Assembly (NCBI GenBank): GCA_035689345.1
Contig: DASSLR010000091.1
Location: 17,734 to 81,733, forward strand
Direction of reading: 5' to 3'
From: CF-118 sp035689345
Lineage (GTDB): Bacteria > Chloroflexota > Dormibacteria > Dormibacterales > Dormibacteraceae
DNA: 64,000 nt
Positions 42,707 to 52,139 of the stretch are shown here, piece by piece. The number at the start of each line of letters is the position of its first letter. Position 1 is the stretch's first letter. The position numbers were made by a program, and so were the translations under genes. The notes below the pieces were generated by a model, which searched no databases, had not been told where the DNA came from, and worked only from the letters and a program-made list of their open reading frames with translations.

Positions 42707-43278
42707 GCGCTCTGTCGCAGCACGTACTCGACGAGATCAAGGAGCTGCCCGCGCGCTTCCCGCAACCGCGCTCCGCCGTCATGCCCGCGCTCGACCTCGC
42801 GCAGGAGGAGCTCGGCCACCTCACGCCCGAGGCGATGACCGAGGTCGCGGCGGCGCTGAACCTCGACGCCGGGTACGTCGAAGGCGTCGCGACCTTCTAC
42901 TCGCTGTTCCACCTGCAGCCTGTGGGCAAGCACCACTTCTACATCTGCACCAACCTGAGCTGCATGCTGCGCGGCTCCGAGGCGGTCGTCCGGCGCTTCA
43001 AGGAGCTGACGGGAGTCAAGGAGCCCGGCGAGATCTCGGCCGACGGCATGTTCAGCTACCACGAGGTCGAGTGCCTGGGCGCGTGCGAGTACGCGCCCAT
43101 GCTCCGGCTCGACCACCGCTACCACTACGACCTGTCGCCCGCGCGGATCGATTCCATCGTCAACGACTGCCGGCTGCCCCGGCCGTACCAGAAGATCGCT
43201 TCCCCGCCCCGCGGGGAGGCGGCAGCAGCTCCTACGAAGCCTCGCGCACCGCGCAAGAAGAAGACCGTCGATGGCTGA
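42703..43278 (+). CDS. nuoE: NADH-quinone oxidoreductase subunit E
   Basis: 24-kDa-type subunit with the N1a [2Fe-2S] cluster. 191 residues. Ligands are C82 and C87 (ICTNLSCMLRG) and C124 and C128 (VECLGACEYAP). EGVATFYSLFHLQPVGKH is typical. The C-terminal 30 residues are a basic Ala/Pro/Lys tail. It overlaps nuoF by 8 bp. Confidence 0.95.
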   Translation: MSALSQHVLDEIKELPARFPQPRSAVMPALDLAQEELGHLTPEAMTEVAAALNLDAGYVEGVATFYSLFHLQPVGKHHFYICTNLSCMLRGSEAVVRRFKELTGVKEPGEISADGMFSYHEVECLGACEYAPMLRLDHRYHYDLSPARIDSIVNDCRLPRPYQKIASPPRGEAAAAPTKPRAPRKKKTVDG

Positions 43279-44587
43279 GCTCCGCGGATCGTCCGGCGAC
43301 GCGAACGGCAACGTCCTGACCCGTCACTTCGGCACCGCCGACCTCCACCGGATCGACGTGTACGAGTCGAAGGGCGGCTACACGGCGCTGCGCAAGGCGC
43401 TGCTGGAGATGGAGCCCGCCGCCATCACCAACGAGGTGAAGACCTCAGGTCTGCGCGGCCGCGGCGGCGCCGGTTTCGCGACCGGCGTGAAGTGGAGCTT
43501 CATCAAACGCGACACGCCGGAGCCGAAGTACGTCGTCGTCAACGCGGACGAATCGGAGCCGGGCACGGCCAAGGACCGCTACATCCTCGAGAACTGCCCG
43601 CACATGGTGCTCGAGGGCATCATGATCGCGGCGTACGCGGTCGGCGCCAACCAGGCCTGGGTCTACATCCGCGGCGAGTACGACGAGCCGTATCGCATGC
43701 TGCTGGAAGCCATCGGCGAGGCGCGCGAGAAGGGCTACCTGGGCCCGACGCCGATGGGCAAGGACTTTCCGCTCGACGTGCGGGTGTATCGCGGCCACGG
43801 CGCGTACATCTGCGGCGAGGAGACGGCGCTGCTCGAATCGCTCGAGGGCAAGCGCGCTCAGCCCCGCTCGCGACCTCCCTTCCCAGCGGTCAAAGGCGCG
43901 TGGGGCCGGCCGACGCTGCTCAATAACGTCGAGACGCTGGCCACCGTGCCTTCGATCATCAACATGGGCGGCGCCGAGTACGCGAAGCTCGGCACCGAGA
44001 AATCGCCCGGCACGCGCCTGCTGACCGTGAGCGGCAACGTGAAGCGGCCCGGCGTCTACGAGGTCGAGCTCGGCGCCACGTTCCGGCACGTGATCATGGA
44101 GCTCGCCGGCGGTCCGCCTGACGGCCGCAAGGTGAAGGTGTTCTGGCCGGGCGGCTCGTCCGCCCCGGTGTTGCCGGCCTCGATGCTCGACACCACCACG
44201 GACATGGAGGCCCTCGCGGCCGCGAAGTCCATGGGCGGATCCGGCGGCGTGATCGTCATGGACGACTCGCACTGCGTGGTGCGCGCCGCCCACCGGCTGC
44301 TCCAGTTCTACGCGCACGAGTCGTGCGGCAAGTGCACGCCGTGCCGCATCGGCGGCGACTGGGCGGTGCGGATGTACGAGCGCATCCTTGCCAACGAGGG
44401 ATCGCAGGTCGAGCTCGACAACCTGCGTCGCGTCTCGGACGCGCTGCAGAACGGCCGGTGCCTCTGCGGGCTGGGCGACTCCGCGGGCTGGGTCATCGAT
44501 TCGACGTTCCGCCACTTCTACAGCGAGTACGAAGACCATGCGCTCCGGCACGAGTGCAACGTCGGCAAGGTGGCGGCGCGTGCCTGA
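43271..44587 (+). CDS. nuoF: NADH-quinone oxidoreductase subunit F
   Basis: 51-kDa-type subunit that binds NADH and FMN and carries the N3 [4Fe-4S] cluster. 438 residues. The FMN/NADH glycine-rich motif is LRGRGGAGFATGVKWSF. The NADH loop is NADESEPGTAKDRYILE, and GAYICGEETALLESLEG is present. The cluster ligands are in ESCGKCTPCRIGG with a later Cys in GRCLCGLGD. It overlaps nuoG by 8 bp. Confidence 0.96.
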   Translation: MAELRGSSGDANGNVLTRHFGTADLHRIDVYESKGGYTALRKALLEMEPAAITNEVKTSGLRGRGGAGFATGVKWSFIKRDTPEPKYVVVNADESEPGTAKDRYILENCPHMVLEGIMIAAYAVGANQAWVYIRGEYDEPYRMLLEAIGEAREKGYLGPTPMGKDFPLDVRVYRGHGAYICGEETALLESLEGKRAQPRSRPPFPAVKGAWGRPTLLNNVETLATVPSIINMGGAEYAKLGTEKSPGTRLLTVSGNVKRPGVYEVELGATFRHVIMELAGGPPDGRKVKVFWPGGSSAPVLPASMLDTTTDMEALAAAKSMGGSGGVIVMDDSHCVVRAAHRLLQFYAHESCGKCTPCRIGGDWAVRMYERILANEGSQVELDNLRRVSDALQNGRCLCGLGDSAGWVIDSTFRHFYSEYEDHALRHECNVGKVAARA

Positions 44588-46436
44588 CGTCAACCTCACC
44601 ATCGACGGCCACAAGGTCACGGTCCCCGGAGGCACGCTCATCGTCGAGGCCGCGAAGACGGTCGGGATCGAGATCCCGGTGTTCTGCTACCACCACAAGC
44701 TCGACCCGGTGGGCGCGTGCCGTCTGTGCCTGGTCGACATCGCGCCCGGGCCGCCGCGACCCCAGACCGCCTGCACGACGCCGGTCGCCGAGGGCATGGT
44801 GATCAAGACCCAGAGCGCGATGGCCGTGCAAGCGCGCGCGGAGATTCTCGAGTTCGAGCTGGTCAACCACCCCCTCGACTGCCCGGTGTGCGACAAGGGC
44901 GGCGAGTGTCCGCTGCAGGACTTCACGTTCCGCCACGGCTATCCGATCAGCCGCATCGACGGCCCGCGTCTCCACTTCAAGAAGCCGATCCCACTCTCGC
45001 CGAACATCGCTCTCGACCGCGAGCGCTGCGTCCTCTGCTACCGCTGCACGCGCTACTACGACGAGATCGCGTGGGAGCAGGAGCTCACCACTGACCAGCG
45101 GGGCGTGCAGTCCTTCATCACGAGCCAGTTCGACCAGCCTCTGCAGTCGATCTTCAGCGGCAACATCATCGACCTGTGCCCCGTGGGCGCCCTGACGTCG
45201 CGCGTCTGGCGCTTCGAGTCCCGCCCCTGGGACATGACGCACACCGCCAGCGTGTGCTCCAAGTGCTCGGTCGGCTGCAGCGTGACCCTGTGGCAGCGCC
45301 GCGGCCAGCTCGTCCGCGTCACGTCGCACGAGAACGACGAGATCGACGAGGGCTGGATCTGCGACCGCGGCCGCTTCGACTACACCGACGTCAACGACCC
45401 CAAGCGGCTGCGCACGCCACTGGTGAAGGGCTCGCGCTCGACGTGGAGCTCGGCCCTGGTCGAGCTGGCGGCCGGGATCAAGGGCAAGGGCTCGAAGCTC
45501 GGCATCTCACTGCCGCAGGACCTCACCAACGAGGAAGCCTTCCTGTTTCGGCGCCTGCTCGACGGCCCACTCAACGGAGCGAAGGTCAAGATGCACGGCC
45601 GCACGGCGCTGCCGGCGCCCGCTGCCGGCGACGGGATGCGCATCAAGGACATAGATGACGCGCGCGTCATTGTTGTCGTCGCTTCCGACACCGAGAAGGA
45701 CGCGCCCATCGTCAACCTCCGCATCAAGAAGGCCGTGTCGAAGCGAGGCGCAAAGCTCATCGTGGTCCACCCCGAGGGCGTCGACCTGGACCGCCATCCC
45801 GGCACCGTCCACGTCCGTCACGCCGCGGGCGGCGCCGCGGCGGAGGTGCGGAAGCTCGAGTCGCACGACCTCTTGAAGAACCCGACAGGACCGGTGGCCA
45901 TCCTGTTCGGCGACGGGCGCGGCGGAGAGGACGCCGGCGAGCTGGCGAGCGCGTGCGCCGACCTCGCCTCCAGGGTGGGCGGCAAGACGATGGCCCTGTA
46001 TCGCGGCACCAACGAGCGGGGCGCGCTGGCCGCCGGGGTCGCAGGCTGGGACAGCCTCGACGGCGTCGAGGCATTGCTCAGCTGGGGCCCGCCGCCGACG
46101 GCCGGGATTCCAAAGTCGGTCAGGTTCCTCGCTGCGTGGGATCACCTCCCCCGCAGCGAGTGGGACGGCGCCGCGGTCGTGCTCCCGGCGACGACGTTCG
46201 CCGAGCAGCAGGGCAGCTACACGAATGTCGAGGGCCGCGTCCAGTTCCTGCGGCCGCCGATCCCGGTCCAGCAGCCGCTCCGCGAATCGTGGGAGGTGCT
46301 GCAGGAGCTCGCGAGCGCGCTCGGGCTCGAGCTCGCCTACGCAGGCATCGCCGCGATCCAGCGGGAGATGGCGCTGACGACGCCGGACCCGACGCCGGCG
46401 CCGCAGCCCGTGCTCATCGGCCCCGCCCACCCGTGA
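44580..46436 (+). CDS. nuoG: NADH-quinone oxidoreductase subunit G
   Basis: 618 residues from the GTG at 44580. The N-terminal [2Fe-2S] ferredoxin domain has CYHHKLDPVGACRLC. The NuoG HxxxCxxCxxxxxC cluster follows (HPLDCPVCDKGGECPL). The CVLCYRCTRYYDE and CPVGALTS motifs come next. A molybdopterin-oxidoreductase-like part begins with CSKCSVGCSV, the extra N7-type cluster. The C-terminal domain is shorter and more diverged than in E. coli (about 900 residues). It forms GTGA with nuoH. Confidence 0.94.
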   Translation: MPDVNLTIDGHKVTVPGGTLIVEAAKTVGIEIPVFCYHHKLDPVGACRLCLVDIAPGPPRPQTACTTPVAEGMVIKTQSAMAVQARAEILEFELVNHPLDCPVCDKGGECPLQDFTFRHGYPISRIDGPRLHFKKPIPLSPNIALDRERCVLCYRCTRYYDEIAWEQELTTDQRGVQSFITSQFDQPLQSIFSGNIIDLCPVGALTSRVWRFESRPWDMTHTASVCSKCSVGCSVTLWQRRGQLVRVTSHENDEIDEGWICDRGRFDYTDVNDPKRLRTPLVKGSRSTWSSALVELAAGIKGKGSKLGISLPQDLTNEEAFLFRRLLDGPLNGAKVKMHGRTALPAPAAGDGMRIKDIDDARVIVVVASDTEKDAPIVNLRIKKAVSKRGAKLIVVHPEGVDLDRHPGTVHVRHAAGGAAAEVRKLESHDLLKNPTGPVAILFGDGRGGEDAGELASACADLASRVGGKTMALYRGTNERGALAAGVAGWDSLDGVEALLSWGPPPTAGIPKSVRFLAAWDHLPRSEWDGAAVVLPATTFAEQQGSYTNVEGRVQFLRPPIPVQQPLRESWEVLQELASALGLELAYAGIAAIQREMALTTPDPTPAPQPVLIGPAHP

Positions 46437-47446
46437 GCAACATCTACAACGACCCGATCGGGCACTGGGTCATCGTCGTCGTCGCGATGGCTCTCGTGCT
46501 GTTCGTGCTGCTCACGGCGACGGCGTACACCGTGTGGTTCGAGCGCGTGGCCCTGGGCCACATCCAACGCAGGCCAGGGCCCAACCGCGTCGGACCGTGG
46601 GGCCTGATGCAGCTCGCGGCCGACGGCATCAAGCTCGCATTCAAAGAGAGCTTCGTCCCGGCCAAGACGGACAAGGTCATCTACGTCGTCGCGCCGACCC
46701 TCGCGGTCATCGCCGCCTTCCTGGCCTGGGCGGTGATCCCGATCGGCCTCTGGTACAACTTCACGTACTGGATCGCCGACCTCAACGTCGGCGTCCTCTT
46801 CATCTTCGCCGTCACCTCGCTGAACGTCTACGCGATCGTGCTCGGCGGCTACGCCTCGAACAACAAGTACTCGCTTCTGGGCGGCCTGCGCTCGGCGGCC
46901 CAGATGATCAGCTACGAGATGTCGCTCGGCCTGTCGCTCGTGCCGACGTTCATGATCGTCGGCTCGCTCCGGCTGCAGGACATCGTCGGCTACACCGTGC
47001 ACTGGGGCCCGTACAACGGCCCGATTCCTCTCATCATCCTGACCCCCATCGGGTTCGTCATCTACATCATCTCGGCCGTCGCGGAGACGAACCGCACACC
47101 GTTCGACCTGCCCGAGGCCGAGCAGGAGCTCATCGGCGGGTTCCTCACCGAGTACTCGGGCCTGAAGTTCGTCATGTACTACCTCGGCGAGTACGTCGGC
47201 GTCATCACCGCCTCGGCGCTCGCGACGCTGCTGTTCTTCGGCGGCTGGTACCTGTGGTTCGTCCCGCCGGTGCTGGCCTTCTTCCTAAAGGTGGTGCTGC
47301 TGGTCTTCGTATACATTTGGCTGCGAGGCACCTTCCCCCGCTTGCGCTACGACATGCTCATGCGGCTCGGCTGGAAGGTGCTGCTGCCGCTGGCCATCGT
47401 CAACGTCATCGTCACGGGCGTGATCATCGTCCTGGTGCAGGGATAG
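46433..47446 (+). CDS. nuoH: NADH-quinone oxidoreductase subunit H
   Basis: Membrane subunit at the quinone channel, 337 residues with eight or so helices. Conserved loops are ERVALGHIQRRPGPNRVGPWGLMQ, ADGIKLAFKE, the AETNRTPFDLPEAEQELIGGFLTEYSG loop near the quinone site and GTFPRLRYDMLM. The GTG start at 46433 overlaps the nuoG stop. Confidence 0.96.
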   Translation: MSNIYNDPIGHWVIVVVAMALVLFVLLTATAYTVWFERVALGHIQRRPGPNRVGPWGLMQLAADGIKLAFKESFVPAKTDKVIYVVAPTLAVIAAFLAWAVIPIGLWYNFTYWIADLNVGVLFIFAVTSLNVYAIVLGGYASNNKYSLLGGLRSAAQMISYEMSLGLSLVPTFMIVGSLRLQDIVGYTVHWGPYNGPIPLIILTPIGFVIYIISAVAETNRTPFDLPEAEQELIGGFLTEYSGLKFVMYYLGEYVGVITASALATLLFFGGWYLWFVPPVLAFFLKVVLLVFVYIWLRGTFPRLRYDMLMRLGWKVLLPLAIVNVIVTGVIIVLVQG

Positions 47447-47448
47447 GC

Positions 47449-47946
47449 ATGGCTGACGAGAAGAAAGACCAGAGTGTGCTCGGCGACATCGGCGCGCTCG
47501 CCAAGGGACTGAAAACGACCCTCGGCGAGTATTTCTCGCCGCAGGTCACCCTTCAATACCCGGAGGACAAGTCGCCGCGTTCCGAGCGCTACCGCGGCCG
47601 GCACTACCTGCGCCGCTACGACAACGGGCTCGAGCGCTGCATCGGCTGCGAGCTGTGCGCGGCCGCTTGCCCGGTGGGCTGCATCCTCGTGATCGCCGCC
47701 GAGAACACCGACGAGAAGCGCGTGTCACCGGGCGAGCGCTACGCGAAGACGTACGAGATCAACATGCTGCGCTGCATCTTCTGCGGCTACTGCGAGGACG
47801 CGTGCCCGGTGCAGGCGATCGTCCTGGGTCCGGAGTACGAGCTTTCGGACGTGAGCCGCGAGAAGTTCGTCTACACCAAGGAGAAGCTGCTAGAGCCGCT
47901 TCCACCCGACGTGCAGGCGCGCCTCAACAAGTCCGAGAAGAAGTAG
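47449..47946 (+). CDS. nuoI: NADH-quinone oxidoreductase subunit I
   Basis: 165 residues. Two [4Fe-4S] ferredoxin motifs, C64-C67-C70-C74 (RCIGCELCAAACPVG) and C109-C112-C115-C119 (RCIFCGYCEDACPVQ), hold clusters N6a and N6b. The ATG at 47449 is two bases after the nuoH stop. The long upstream open frame in this phase lies inside nuoH and is ignored. Confidence 0.96.
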   Translation: MADEKKDQSVLGDIGALAKGLKTTLGEYFSPQVTLQYPEDKSPRSERYRGRHYLRRYDNGLERCIGCELCAAACPVGCILVIAAENTDEKRVSPGERYAKTYEINMLRCIFCGYCEDACPVQAIVLGPEYELSDVSREKFVYTKEKLLEPLPPDVQARLNKSEKK

Positions 47947-48444
47947 TTGGCGATCGCCGTCTTCGTCGTCGCGGCCCTGATGGCCATAGCCGGCGGCATC
48001 GGCGTCATCACCTTCCACCAGCCGATCCGCTCGGTGCTGAGCCTTGTGCTGGTGATGCTTGCGCTCTCCGTGCTCTTCCTGCTGCTCAGCGCGCAGTTCG
48101 TGTTCGTCGTCCAGATCATCGTGTACGCGGGCGCGGTCATGGTCCTGTTCCTCTTCGTCATCGCGCTGCTCGGGCCCGCGCGCGAGTCGGGGCGCGGCCG
48201 CCTGCGGTTCCAGGCCGGCCTCTCGGGCCTGTTCGCGGTGGCCCTCTTCGGCCTGATCTACGCGATGCTGCAGGGCGTCCAGTACCGGCAGCCCGAGAAG
48301 ACCGACCTCAACGTCTTCGGCACCGTGCAGTCGATCGCGGCCGGCCTGTTCACGACCTATCTCTATCCGTTCGAGCTCACGTCGGTGCTGCTGCTGGTCG
48401 CGGCGATCGGCGCCATCTACCTGAGCCGCCGGGACGAGCGCTAG
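47947..48444 (+). CDS. nuoJ: NADH-quinone oxidoreductase subunit J
   Basis: Membrane subunit with five helices, 165 residues. The pi-bulge helix region is VVQIIVYAGAVMVLFLFVIAL, and PIRSVLSLVLVMLALSVLFLLL precedes it. The TTG start directly follows the nuoI stop. The external loop and last helix (ELTSVLLLVAAIGAIYLSRR) are normal. Confidence 0.94.
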   Translation: MAIAVFVVAALMAIAGGIGVITFHQPIRSVLSLVLVMLALSVLFLLLSAQFVFVVQIIVYAGAVMVLFLFVIALLGPARESGRGRLRFQAGLSGLFAVALFGLIYAMLQGVQYRQPEKTDLNVFGTVQSIAAGLFTTYLYPFELTSVLLLVAAIGAIYLSRRDER

Positions 48445-48448
48445 CTAG

Positions 48449-48778
48449 ATGGGCACCTTCGACATCGGCGGCTCGCAGATGGACGTTTCCTGGTTCCTCC
48501 TCCTGGCCGCCGTCCTCTTCACGCTCGGCGCCGTCGGCGTGCTGGTGCGCCGCAACCCGCTGATCATCCTCATCTCCATCGAGCTGATGCTCAACGCGGT
48601 CAACCTCACGCTGGTCGCGTTCTCGCGCCAGCTCGGGAACCTCGAAGGCCAGCTGTTCGCGCTCATGACCATGACCGTCGCTGCGGCTGAGGCCGTGGTC
48701 GGCCTGGCCATCCTGGTGGACATCTTCCGCACGCGGGACCTCGAGGACATCGACGACCTGAGCGAGCTCAAGGGATGA
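48449..48778 (+). CDS. nuoK: NADH-quinone oxidoreductase subunit K
   Basis: 109 residues with three membrane helices. It contains the conserved ISIELMLNAVNLTLVAF with the membrane-embedded Glu used in proton transfer, and FALMTMTVAAAEAVVGLAILV with the second Glu. The stop overlaps nuoL as ATGA. Confidence 0.96.
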   Translation: MGTFDIGGSQMDVSWFLLLAAVLFTLGAVGVLVRRNPLIILISIELMLNAVNLTLVAFSRQLGNLEGQLFALMTMTVAAAEAVVGLAILVDIFRTRDLEDIDDLSELKG

Positions 48779-50679
48779 ACCAGACCCTCGCCCTGCTCAT
48801 CCTCGGCTTCCCCGCCGCGGGCGCCATCATCCTGGCGGGCCGTGGCTGGCGCATGCCGCGCATCGTCACCCAGATCATCGGGCCGCTGGCCGTGTGGTCG
48901 TCGTTCATCGTCACCCTCAACCTCTTCCTGAACCACGTCAACGACGACTTCACGTACTGGACGTGGATCAAGAGCGGCTCGTTCGAGCTCCCGTTCGACC
49001 TGCTCATCGACAACCTCTCGATCTTCATGTGCCTGGTCATCACCGGCGTCGGCGGGCTGATCGTCACCTACTCGGTCGGCTACATGGCGCACGAGGACGG
49101 CCCGAGCTACGCGCGCTTTTTCACCTACATGGACGTGTTCATCTTCTCGATGCTGCTGCTCGTCCTGGCCGGGAACTTCGTGTTCCTCATCGTCGGCTGG
49201 GCGCTCGTCGGCCTCAGCTCGTACTTCCTGATCGGCTTCTGGTACCAGCGCCGCTCCGCGGTGCTGGCCGCACGCAAGGCGTTCGTCATGAACGTCATCG
49301 GCGACGTGGGCATGATCCTCGGCGCATTCGTCCTCTTCGTGAGCTACCACGCCCTCACCTACTCGTCTGTCTTCTCGGCGCTGAAAGGGCCGCTGTGCCT
49401 GGTGTGCGTAAATCCGTCGCAAGCCGCCGACTCTCCGACAATTGAGCTGGCCGCTTTCCTGCTGCTGGTCGGTGCCGTGGCCAAGTCGGCGCAGCTCCCT
49501 CTGCACACGTGGCTGCCCGACGCCATGGAGGGCCCGACGCCGGTCAGCGCGCTCATCCACGCGGCCACCATGGTCACTGCCGGCGTCTACCTCGTCGGGC
49601 GCATGCATCCCATCTACGACGTCGCGGTTTACGCCCACGGCGCGGTCGCGATCATCGGCGCGGTCACCGCCCTTTTCGCCGCGACCATCGCCATCGTCCA
49701 GACCGACATCAAGCGCGTGCTCGCCTACTCGACGATGAGCCAGATCGGTTACATGTTCCTGGCCGTCGGCATCGGCGCGTACGCCGCGGGCTTCTTCCAC
49801 CTCCTGGCGCACGCGTTCTTCAAGGCCCTGCTCTTCATGGCCGCCGGCAACGTCATCCACGCGATGCACGACGAGCAGGACATGCGCAAGTACGGCGGCC
49901 TGTGGTCGCAGATGCGCCCGACCTCGGTCACGTTCCTCATCGGATGTCTCTCGCTCGTGGGCGTGATCCCGTTCGTCGGCTTCTTCTCCAAGGAGCAGAT
50001 CCTCGGCGCCGCGTTCTCGAAGGGCGACCCACTCACGCTGACCGTCTGGGGCATCGGGTTCCTGACCGCGCTCATCACCGGCTTCTACACCGGCCGCATG
50101 TGGTGGCTCTCGTTCTGGGGCAAGCCGTCGGCGCAGCGCCCGGTCGAGCACCCGCACGAGGCGCCGGCGGTGATGATGATCCCGGTCGCCATCCTCGCGG
50201 TGCTGGCGGTGGTGGGCGGCTTCATCCAGACGCGCGCGTTGGGCACCGGCCCGGCCCTCGTCTCCGACTTCCTGGAGAAAGTCGTCACGAAGCCGAATTG
50301 GGAGGAATCAAGCGGTGCTGTTGGCGCCGGTATCGCGACGATGGCGCTTGCCACCGCGCTGTTCCTCGCGGCTTATCGGCTAAGGCCATGGAGCGCGGTC
50401 GTGCCGTGGGCGCAGCGCCTGCTGGAGCACAAGTACTACTTCGATGAGATGTACGACGCCGCCTTCGTGCGCCCCATGGACGCGATCGCCGCGATTGGCT
50501 ACCGCGACGTCGAGGAGCTCGTCATCGACGGCGCCGTGGTCGGCGCGGGTGAGGCCGCGGAGGCCACGGCCGGCAGCCTGCGCCTGACCCAGAGCGGCTA
50601 CTTCCGCAACTACGTGCTCGTGTTCGTCGCCGGCGCGATCATCGCGGCCGTGCTGCTCATCGTGAGGGCGGCCTCATGA
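48775..50679 (+). CDS. nuoL: NADH-quinone oxidoreductase subunit L
   Basis: Distal proton-pumping, antiporter-like subunit, 634 residues with about 16 helices and the long lateral helix at the C-terminus. It has LVGLSSYFLIGFW, KSAQLPLHTWLPDAMEGPTPVSALIHAATMV (proton-channel Lys and His region), DIKRVLAYSTMSQIGYMFLAVG and FFSKEQILG. ATGA overlaps join it to nuoK and nuoM. Confidence 0.96.
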   Translation: MNQTLALLILGFPAAGAIILAGRGWRMPRIVTQIIGPLAVWSSFIVTLNLFLNHVNDDFTYWTWIKSGSFELPFDLLIDNLSIFMCLVITGVGGLIVTYSVGYMAHEDGPSYARFFTYMDVFIFSMLLLVLAGNFVFLIVGWALVGLSSYFLIGFWYQRRSAVLAARKAFVMNVIGDVGMILGAFVLFVSYHALTYSSVFSALKGPLCLVCVNPSQAADSPTIELAAFLLLVGAVAKSAQLPLHTWLPDAMEGPTPVSALIHAATMVTAGVYLVGRMHPIYDVAVYAHGAVAIIGAVTALFAATIAIVQTDIKRVLAYSTMSQIGYMFLAVGIGAYAAGFFHLLAHAFFKALLFMAAGNVIHAMHDEQDMRKYGGLWSQMRPTSVTFLIGCLSLVGVIPFVGFFSKEQILGAAFSKGDPLTLTVWGIGFLTALITGFYTGRMWWLSFWGKPSAQRPVEHPHEAPAVMMIPVAILAVLAVVGGFIQTRALGTGPALVSDFLEKVVTKPNWEESSGAVGAGIATMALATALFLAAYRLRPWSAVVPWAQRLLEHKYYFDEMYDAAFVRPMDAIAAIGYRDVEELVIDGAVVGAGEAAEATAGSLRLTQSGYFRNYVLVFVAGAIIAAVLLIVRAAS

Positions 50680-52139
50680 CCATCGGCGCGCTCTCGGTCA
50701 TCTGGCTCCTTCCGCTCATCGGCGCCCTGATCGTCGCCTTCCTGCCGCCGCACCTCGGCAAGTACATGGCGGTGCTCGTCGCGGTGGCGGCGCTGGCGGT
50801 GGCGGTTTACGTGGCCGTGCTGTTCGCGCCCGACTACCACCGCTTCCAGTTCACAGAGACCTTCGCCTGGATCCCGCAGCTGCACGTCTTCTACCGCCTG
50901 GGCGTTGACGGCATCAGCATCTGGCTGGTCGTCCTCAACGCGTTCCTCACGACGATCGCGATGCTGGCCACCCCGCTCAGCACCAGGAACGTCAGCCGCT
51001 TCCTCGCCCTGATGCTCGCGATGTCGGCGGGTATGGCCGGCGTGCTCATGGCCACCGACCTCGTCCTCTTCTATGTGTTCTGGGAGGCGATGCTGATCCC
51101 GGCCTACTTCCTGCTCTGGCTGTTCGGCGAGGGCGAGCGCCCGGGCCGTGCGGCCCTGAAGTTCGTGCTGTACACGCTCGCGGGCTCGCTGCTGATGCTG
51201 GTCGGCGTCATCGGCGAGTACGTGTTCCAGAACGTGCTGCCCGGCCAGCAGACGTTCGACCTGGCGCAGCTGCCGTCGGTGGCGCCTTCACCGGGCATCC
51301 AGTTCGGTCTCTTCGCCGTATTCGCGCTCGCGTTCGCCATCAAGACCCCGCTGTTCCCGTTTCACTCGTGGGTGCCGGACGCTTACGCGGCCGCGCCCAC
51401 GCCGATGCTGGTGACGTTCGCCGGCATGATGGGCAAGACCGGCGCCTACGGATTCCTGCGCATCGCGATCCCGCTGTTCCCCGACCCGACCGGGCTGTGG
51501 GACTGGCGCTGGGTAATCCCGGTACTGGCGGTCGGCGGCATCCTGTGGGGCGCGCTGATGGCGATCGCCCAGCGCGACATGAAGATGCTCGTCGCCTACT
51601 CGAGCATCAGCCACATGGGCTTCATCGTGCTGGGCATCTTTGCCCTGAACGTCCAGGGCCAGCAGGGCGCCGTGCTGCAGATGGTCAACCACGGCGTCAT
51701 CGTGCCGGCCCTCTTCCTGATCGTCGCGTGGATCCAGGACCGCACCGGGTCGCGCGACCGATCGTCGGTGTTCGGGCTCGCCCCGCGCATGCCGATCCTG
51801 GCAGGAGTCTTCACGGTCGTGGCCCTTGCGGCGCTCGGGCTTCCAGGCCTCAACAGCTTCGTCGGCGAGTTCATGACGCTGCTCGGCGCGTGGGAGCGCG
51901 CACCCGCGCTCGCGATCGCCGGCGCGATCGGCCTCGTGCTGACGCCGGTCTACATGTTGCGGCTCTTCCAGGGCGCGATGTATGCGGAGAAGCCGTACGC
52001 CTCCGAGGTCGATGACATCCACGCCGGCCAGCTGACGCTGCTTGCCCCACTCGTGGTGCTGATGTTCGCGCTCGGCCTCGCGCCTGGCGTGCTCACGGCG
52101 TTGATGACGTCGGTGGCGCAGCAGGGACTCGCCCGATGA
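50676..52139 (+). CDS. nuoM: NADH-quinone oxidoreductase subunit M
   Basis: Antiporter-like proton-pumping subunit, 487 residues. Conserved motifs are LFYVFWEAMLIPAYFLLWLFG, KTPLFPFHSWVPDAYAAAPTPMLVTFAGMMGKTGAYG, QRDMKMLVAYSSISHMGFI and GLPGLNSFVGEFMTLLG. The stop overlaps the nuoN start. Confidence 0.96.
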   Translation: MTIGALSVIWLLPLIGALIVAFLPPHLGKYMAVLVAVAALAVAVYVAVLFAPDYHRFQFTETFAWIPQLHVFYRLGVDGISIWLVVLNAFLTTIAMLATPLSTRNVSRFLALMLAMSAGMAGVLMATDLVLFYVFWEAMLIPAYFLLWLFGEGERPGRAALKFVLYTLAGSLLMLVGVIGEYVFQNVLPGQQTFDLAQLPSVAPSPGIQFGLFAVFALAFAIKTPLFPFHSWVPDAYAAAPTPMLVTFAGMMGKTGAYGFLRIAIPLFPDPTGLWDWRWVIPVLAVGGILWGALMAIAQRDMKMLVAYSSISHMGFIVLGIFALNVQGQQGAVLQMVNHGVIVPALFLIVAWIQDRTGSRDRSSVFGLAPRMPILAGVFTVVALAALGLPGLNSFVGEFMTLLGAWERAPALAIAGAIGLVLTPVYMLRLFQGAMYAEKPYASEVDDIHAGQLTLLAPLVVLMFALGLAPGVLTALMTSVAQQGLAR